DNA of 64,000 nucleotides from Cytophagales bacterium. GTDB taxonomy: Bacteria; Bacteroidota; Bacteroidia; Cytophagales; Cyclobacteriaceae. The notes below the pieces were generated by a model. The model worked only from the letters and a program-made list of their open reading frames with translations. It had not been told where the DNA came from and made no database searches. Each line of letters begins with the position of its first letter. The stretch's first letter is position 1. A program made the translations under genes and the position numbers. The stretch covers positions 1,922,001-1,986,000 of the forward strand of contig JAWPMT010000004.1 of the NCBI GenBank assembly GCA_033344775.1, in the 5' to 3' direction. Positions 61,169 to 64,000 of this stretch are shown here, in pieces.

Positions 61169-63426
61169 TGATTTACCTGAAAAGTTTCACGAATCGAGAT
61201 TGGTTCACCTGCTGTAGTAAAGCCCTCTACTTGTACCTCAAAAACGCCGGAGACATCCGATGTGATGCTTTGTAATGGATACATACCGCCACTCCAATCA
61301 ACTAAGGGATCCCAATAGAGATGTATGCGTCTATCAGGTTGTTTCGCCCTTAGTGTCGGACCATCAAAAGGAGACGAACCCTGTGCTATACCTTGATAAT
61401 TTAGTTCTGTAGCTGCAATTGGATCATACCCTGCCAGGTCATTTTCATACGTCTCAATCAGTACGACCCCATCAAAAACTGAAGGGCCTAAATACACCCT
61501 ATTCATGGTCAATCGCACACTTTCAACAAGATATGGATCTAATTCCAAAATCCGGCCTGGAGACACGGGCACACCATCCAACAAGACCAATTGTTGCTCG
61601 TTAAACCCTGACCCAAAATGTTCTTTTCTGATTTGAATACCTCCATTTTTAATGCCAGCACCGATGATGTACTCTACAAAATATTCTTTAAAATCAGGGA
61701 AACGCTGATAATCATCAAATGCATACTCAAAATCCCATTGCGTGTATTGGGGCCACAAGTTGGTCGAATATTTAGCATGTAAGACGTTCTTCTCCTGAAA
61801 GGCGTTCAAGAGTTGATTATCGATGCTCCGTTGCTGAATTTCGATGGCAGCCAATGAGTCCAACCCATTTAATGAATAATCAAAGGAAGGGAACTCCGTC
61901 ATGAATTTATCTTCAACAACAAATTGCCAACCTGACGCATGATCCAGCACGGACAAATAAGCCACCTGATTCTGATGCAGGGAAAGGTGATGAAAAAGCA
62001 CTTTTCCTTCCGCGTTTGTGAATCCGGTCTTGAATTGTGGCTCTTCACCCGGAAAAGACAAGCTCACAGACACATTATTCACAGCACTTCCATTCGTACT
62101 TTGCAAGGTTGCTGCCAGCAGCTCATCTCGAACTTCAGGCAGCCTAGTGACCGAATCTGGAATTGCTTTTGGCGATTTGAAATTTTGAAGAGCCGTGATC
62201 AATTCCGAAGGTCCTGATAGCTGAGGAGTAGCTAATCTTTTCGTTAAAGGATCAGATAATTCGGAGTATAACCTGCTCTGTTCAGCAGATAGCGTTACCT
62301 CATCAATCTCAGGCATTTGTTGATGAATGGAAAGGCTATATTGCCCAGCAGGGAGATCGATCGCAAGGTTCAGGCTATCCCGTACGCCATAAATCGGATT
62401 GAGGCCCTGGTAATTCCTTTTATTGTTCGCCTCTACGGAGGGGATAATCGTTCGAATATGTACTGGTTTACCTAATGCGGTAAGTACCCAATGACACAAG
62501 CCAGGAGGAAGCAAATCATTCCTTAATGCCTGCACCTCATCCAAAAAAACCTGTTGTGAAGTCCATAAGGTATTGGCATAGTAAACTTCGAGGGTCAGCT
62601 GCTCATCAGGGCGATTGACTGCTTGTGGAATAAAGGCGAACCCGTTAGTCTGTCTTTCAACCTGAATATCATAACCACCTTCCTCCACCGGCATGAATTC
62701 ATGAAAGCTGATCTTACCAGATTCGTCTTCAAGCAAAACCCGATAAAGCTCCCGTGCCTTCGGTTCAAAATTGAAATATCCTGTACTCTGCTGATCTGGC
62801 TCGAATTTCTGAATGATGGTTCCTTCTGAATCAATGACTTTTCCATTTTGAATCTCGGCAGTGCCAGCGGGCGCAAAAATGCGAAAGCCTACTTGTGTCT
62901 CAATTCCGGTGATGAGGTAGTTGTTCGGGTGATGAAATGATATTTGGACAAGACTGTCTTTTCTAACTTCAGGAAGTTCCGTTTCAAAAGGATTGATGAT
63001 GGTGACTGGTAACTGAAAGTAATCATTGAAATTTCGCATCCATTGCGTATAAGCCAGCAGCTGATATCTTCCTGTCGGAATTAAGGAATTCACAAAAAAT
63101 TCACCGCTTCCTCTTCCCTTTTCCAATTGCAGCTTCTGTTCAAATACGGGGCCTTCCTCACCAACTAACTGAACATATAAAATTTTACTTAGCGCACTTA
63201 CTTCTCCTGTTTGATGGCTCAATGTGAACGCCGAAAAACGTAATGTTTCTCCGGCAACAAAAACTTGTGCATTAGGATGTAGGTAAACCCTTTCCTGGAT
63301 GTTTTGTGCCAATCCGCCAAAGTGACCAACCAAAAGGCTGCACACGATCAATATGTAAACTTTGGTTCTCAATCTTCCCAAAAGTCTGGTTTTTTGGTTG
63401 GCGCATACCACGAGCAGTCGGTGCAT
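61165..63426 (-). CDS. exported MG2/TonB-plug-like surface protein
   Basis: The 753-residue protein has a basic start with a hydrophobic stretch (VYILIVCSLLVGHFGGLAQ) as signal. The next region, ERVYLHPNAQVFVAGETLRFSAFT, is the alpha-2-macroglobulin MG2-like domain widespread in Bacteroidota surface proteins. Near residues 590-690 a plug-like segment follows (GAGIKNGGIQIRKEHFGSGFNEQQLVLLDGVPVSPGRI), where 'LLDGVPV' recalls TonB-receptor plugs; no barrel follows. Its start overlaps the upstream DUF4249 gene by 58 bases in another frame, so both belong to one operon. Function unknown; a role in binding or processing at the surface is inferred. Confidence 0.8.
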   Translation of the reverse strand: MHRLLVVCANQKTRLLGRLRTKVYILIVCSLLVGHFGGLAQNIQERVYLHPNAQVFVAGETLRFSAFTLSHQTGEVSALSKILYVQLVGEEGPVFEQKLQLEKGRGSGEFFVNSLIPTGRYQLLAYTQWMRNFNDYFQLPVTIINPFETELPEVRKDSLVQISFHHPNNYLITGIETQVGFRIFAPAGTAEIQNGKVIDSEGTIIQKFEPDQQSTGYFNFEPKARELYRVLLEDESGKISFHEFMPVEEGGYDIQVERQTNGFAFIPQAVNRPDEQLTLEVYYANTLWTSQQVFLDEVQALRNDLLPPGLCHWVLTALGKPVHIRTIIPSVEANNKRNYQGLNPIYGVRDSLNLAIDLPAGQYSLSIHQQMPEIDEVTLSAEQSRLYSELSDPLTKRLATPQLSGPSELITALQNFKSPKAIPDSVTRLPEVRDELLAATLQSTNGSAVNNVSVSLSFPGEEPQFKTGFTNAEGKVLFHHLSLHQNQVAYLSVLDHASGWQFVVEDKFMTEFPSFDYSLNGLDSLAAIEIQQRSIDNQLLNAFQEKNVLHAKYSTNLWPQYTQWDFEYAFDDYQRFPDFKEYFVEYIIGAGIKNGGIQIRKEHFGSGFNEQQLVLLDGVPVSPGRILELDPYLVESVRLTMNRVYLGPSVFDGVVLIETYENDLAGYDPIAATELNYQGIAQGSSPFDGPTLRAKQPDRRIHLYWDPLVDWSGGMYPLQSITSDVSGVFEVQVEGFTTAGEPISIRETFQVNH

Positions 63427-64000
63427 GATCTGGGACCGAGCGTTGCCTCTGGTGGGATATTAGACACATTTGCAATCTGATAACTTGGAAAGAGGCCAAG
63501 ATAATATCGAATGCTATCCGGCGTGGTTTCGATGATGACATCTCCGCCCCGACAAGCAAAGCGGAACGGTGGAACCGAGAATTCTTCTCCATAATCTTCA
63601 GAGGTAAAAAACTCCCTGCGCCGACTTACACCAGACACCTCAAAATACCCCAGGACGGGCTCATCCGGATCTGAGACTGAAACCATGTTCCCAATCACAG
63701 CTCCTTGCTGGTTATCGAACAAAGAACCTCCTGATTCATTGACTTCTTTGAGTTGACTATAGTACTCAAATGCTTCAGCATCTATGGCATGAACGCTTGC
63801 CTCCAGGGAATACTTGTTTCGCAACAGATCGGTCTCCAGACTTACAAAGCGTAGCGGTATTTCAGAAAGTTTTCCATCGGCATTGAATGCCGTGGTACCA
63901 AGTGTGAGCCCCGCTGATTCATTGGTTTCGTAACAAATACTGACGCGTTCAGTGCGCAGTTGCCAACTACAATCATCCGGACAAGAACCAAAGACTTCCC
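63369..64000 (-). CDS. DUF4249-family protein, 5' end beyond the window
   Basis: The frame is open to the right edge without a start, so this is the C-terminal ~210 residues of a longer protein. DUF4249 features are clear: an internal CPDDCSWQLRTERVSICYET segment, EALAYYSQLKEV-like helix (AFEYYSQLKEVNESGGSLFD), and the closing CTDCSW ... KKPDFWED. DUF4249 proteins are surface lipoproteins often encoded next to TonB-type receptors. The 58-base overlap with the MG2/plug-like gene downstream indicates joint expression. Confidence 0.85.
   Translation of the reverse strand, partial: EVFGSCPDDCSWQLRTERVSICYETNESAGLTLGTTAFNADGKLSEIPLRFVSLETDLLRNKYSLEASVHAIDAEAFEYYSQLKEVNESGGSLFDNQQGAVIGNMVSVSDPDEPVLGYFEVSGVSRRREFFTSEDYGEEFSVPPFRFACRGGDVIIETTPDSIRYYLGLFPSYQIANVSNIPPEATLGPRSCTDCSWYAPTKKPDFWED

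Noticed and set aside
1-64000. tRNA or rRNA genes
   Set aside because: No cloverleaf-like segment with a GGTTCGAATCC-type T-loop or any rRNA-like stretch was found by eye on either strand; a covariance-model scan was not possible here.

Overview
The window reads as chromosomal DNA of a Bacteroidota bacterium, most likely a gliding or surface-attached member of the Cytophagia. The evidence is a giant adhesin with a gliding-type (type B) C-terminal sorting domain next to a PorP/SprF-family protein, an AraC-terminated hybrid two-component sensor, a DUF4249 protein, a PadR plus 'prefix-domain' ABC permease pair, few Shine-Dalgarno sequences, and several TAnnTTTG promoter -7 boxes. No tRNA, rRNA, CRISPR array, insertion sequence or integrase was seen. 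Gene starts were re-examined base by base; several genes start with TTG or GTG.

Layout. 1-2.4 kb: a tiny Cys-ended lipoprotein with its own terminator, then an unrecognised multidomain protein. 2.4-8.1 kb: housekeeping membrane and lipid genes (M48/Ste24-like protease, overlapping gpsA and PlsB-like acyltransferase, polyprenyl diphosphate synthase, FKBP isomerase). 8.1-15.1 kb: fatty acid desaturase, cupin, PD40 propeller protein, Tat-exported Gfo/Idh/MocA oxidoreductase, and an orphan FtsX/MacB-like permease with a PadR regulator whose -7 box is flanked by two operator-like repeats. 15.2-32.3 kb: a three-gene T9SS surface operon on the minus strand: a 4727-residue adhesin (DUF4347, Ig-like repeats, 14 Calx-beta-like modules, cadherin-like module, type B CTD), then PorP/SprF, then an OmpA/PorE-like protein. 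The adhesin gene contains a 1050-bp tandem duplication with only nine mismatches.

32.6-38.2 kb: the least explained stretch. It holds a short spermidine-synthase-like methyltransferase, a phage tail-collar (MdpB-type) protein, a periplasmic-binding-fold protein with no export signal and a Gly/Tyr/Cys tail, a formyltransferase-fold enzyme, a tectonin-like beta-propeller and a PRMT-like methyltransferase. It is the best candidate here for an uncharacterised cassette.

38.2-54.1 kb: a molybdenum cofactor island: MoeB with rhodanese, MoaC, a MobB-like/MobA fusion, a MocA-like nucleotidyltransferase, MoeA, MoaA, SufS, SufU, MoaD, MoaE, plus a second MoaD/ThiS-like protein coupled to a BNR propeller. 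Inserted in it are an S41 protease with a beta-barrel protein, a miniature LacI-type regulator and a hybrid two-component sensor. SufS/SufU and the rhodanese domain plausibly feed sulfur to MoaD. No molybdoenzyme lies in the window.

54.1-64 kb: two Uma2 paralogues sharing a 118-bp identical 5' block, a TfoX-like protein, a fused branched-chain 2-oxoacid dehydrogenase E1 divergent from an Lrp/AsnC regulator, a TAXI-type binding lipoprotein with an added membrane segment and cytoplasmic helical tail, an AEC transporter, and an MG2/plug-like exported protein overlapping a DUF4249 protein that runs off the right edge.
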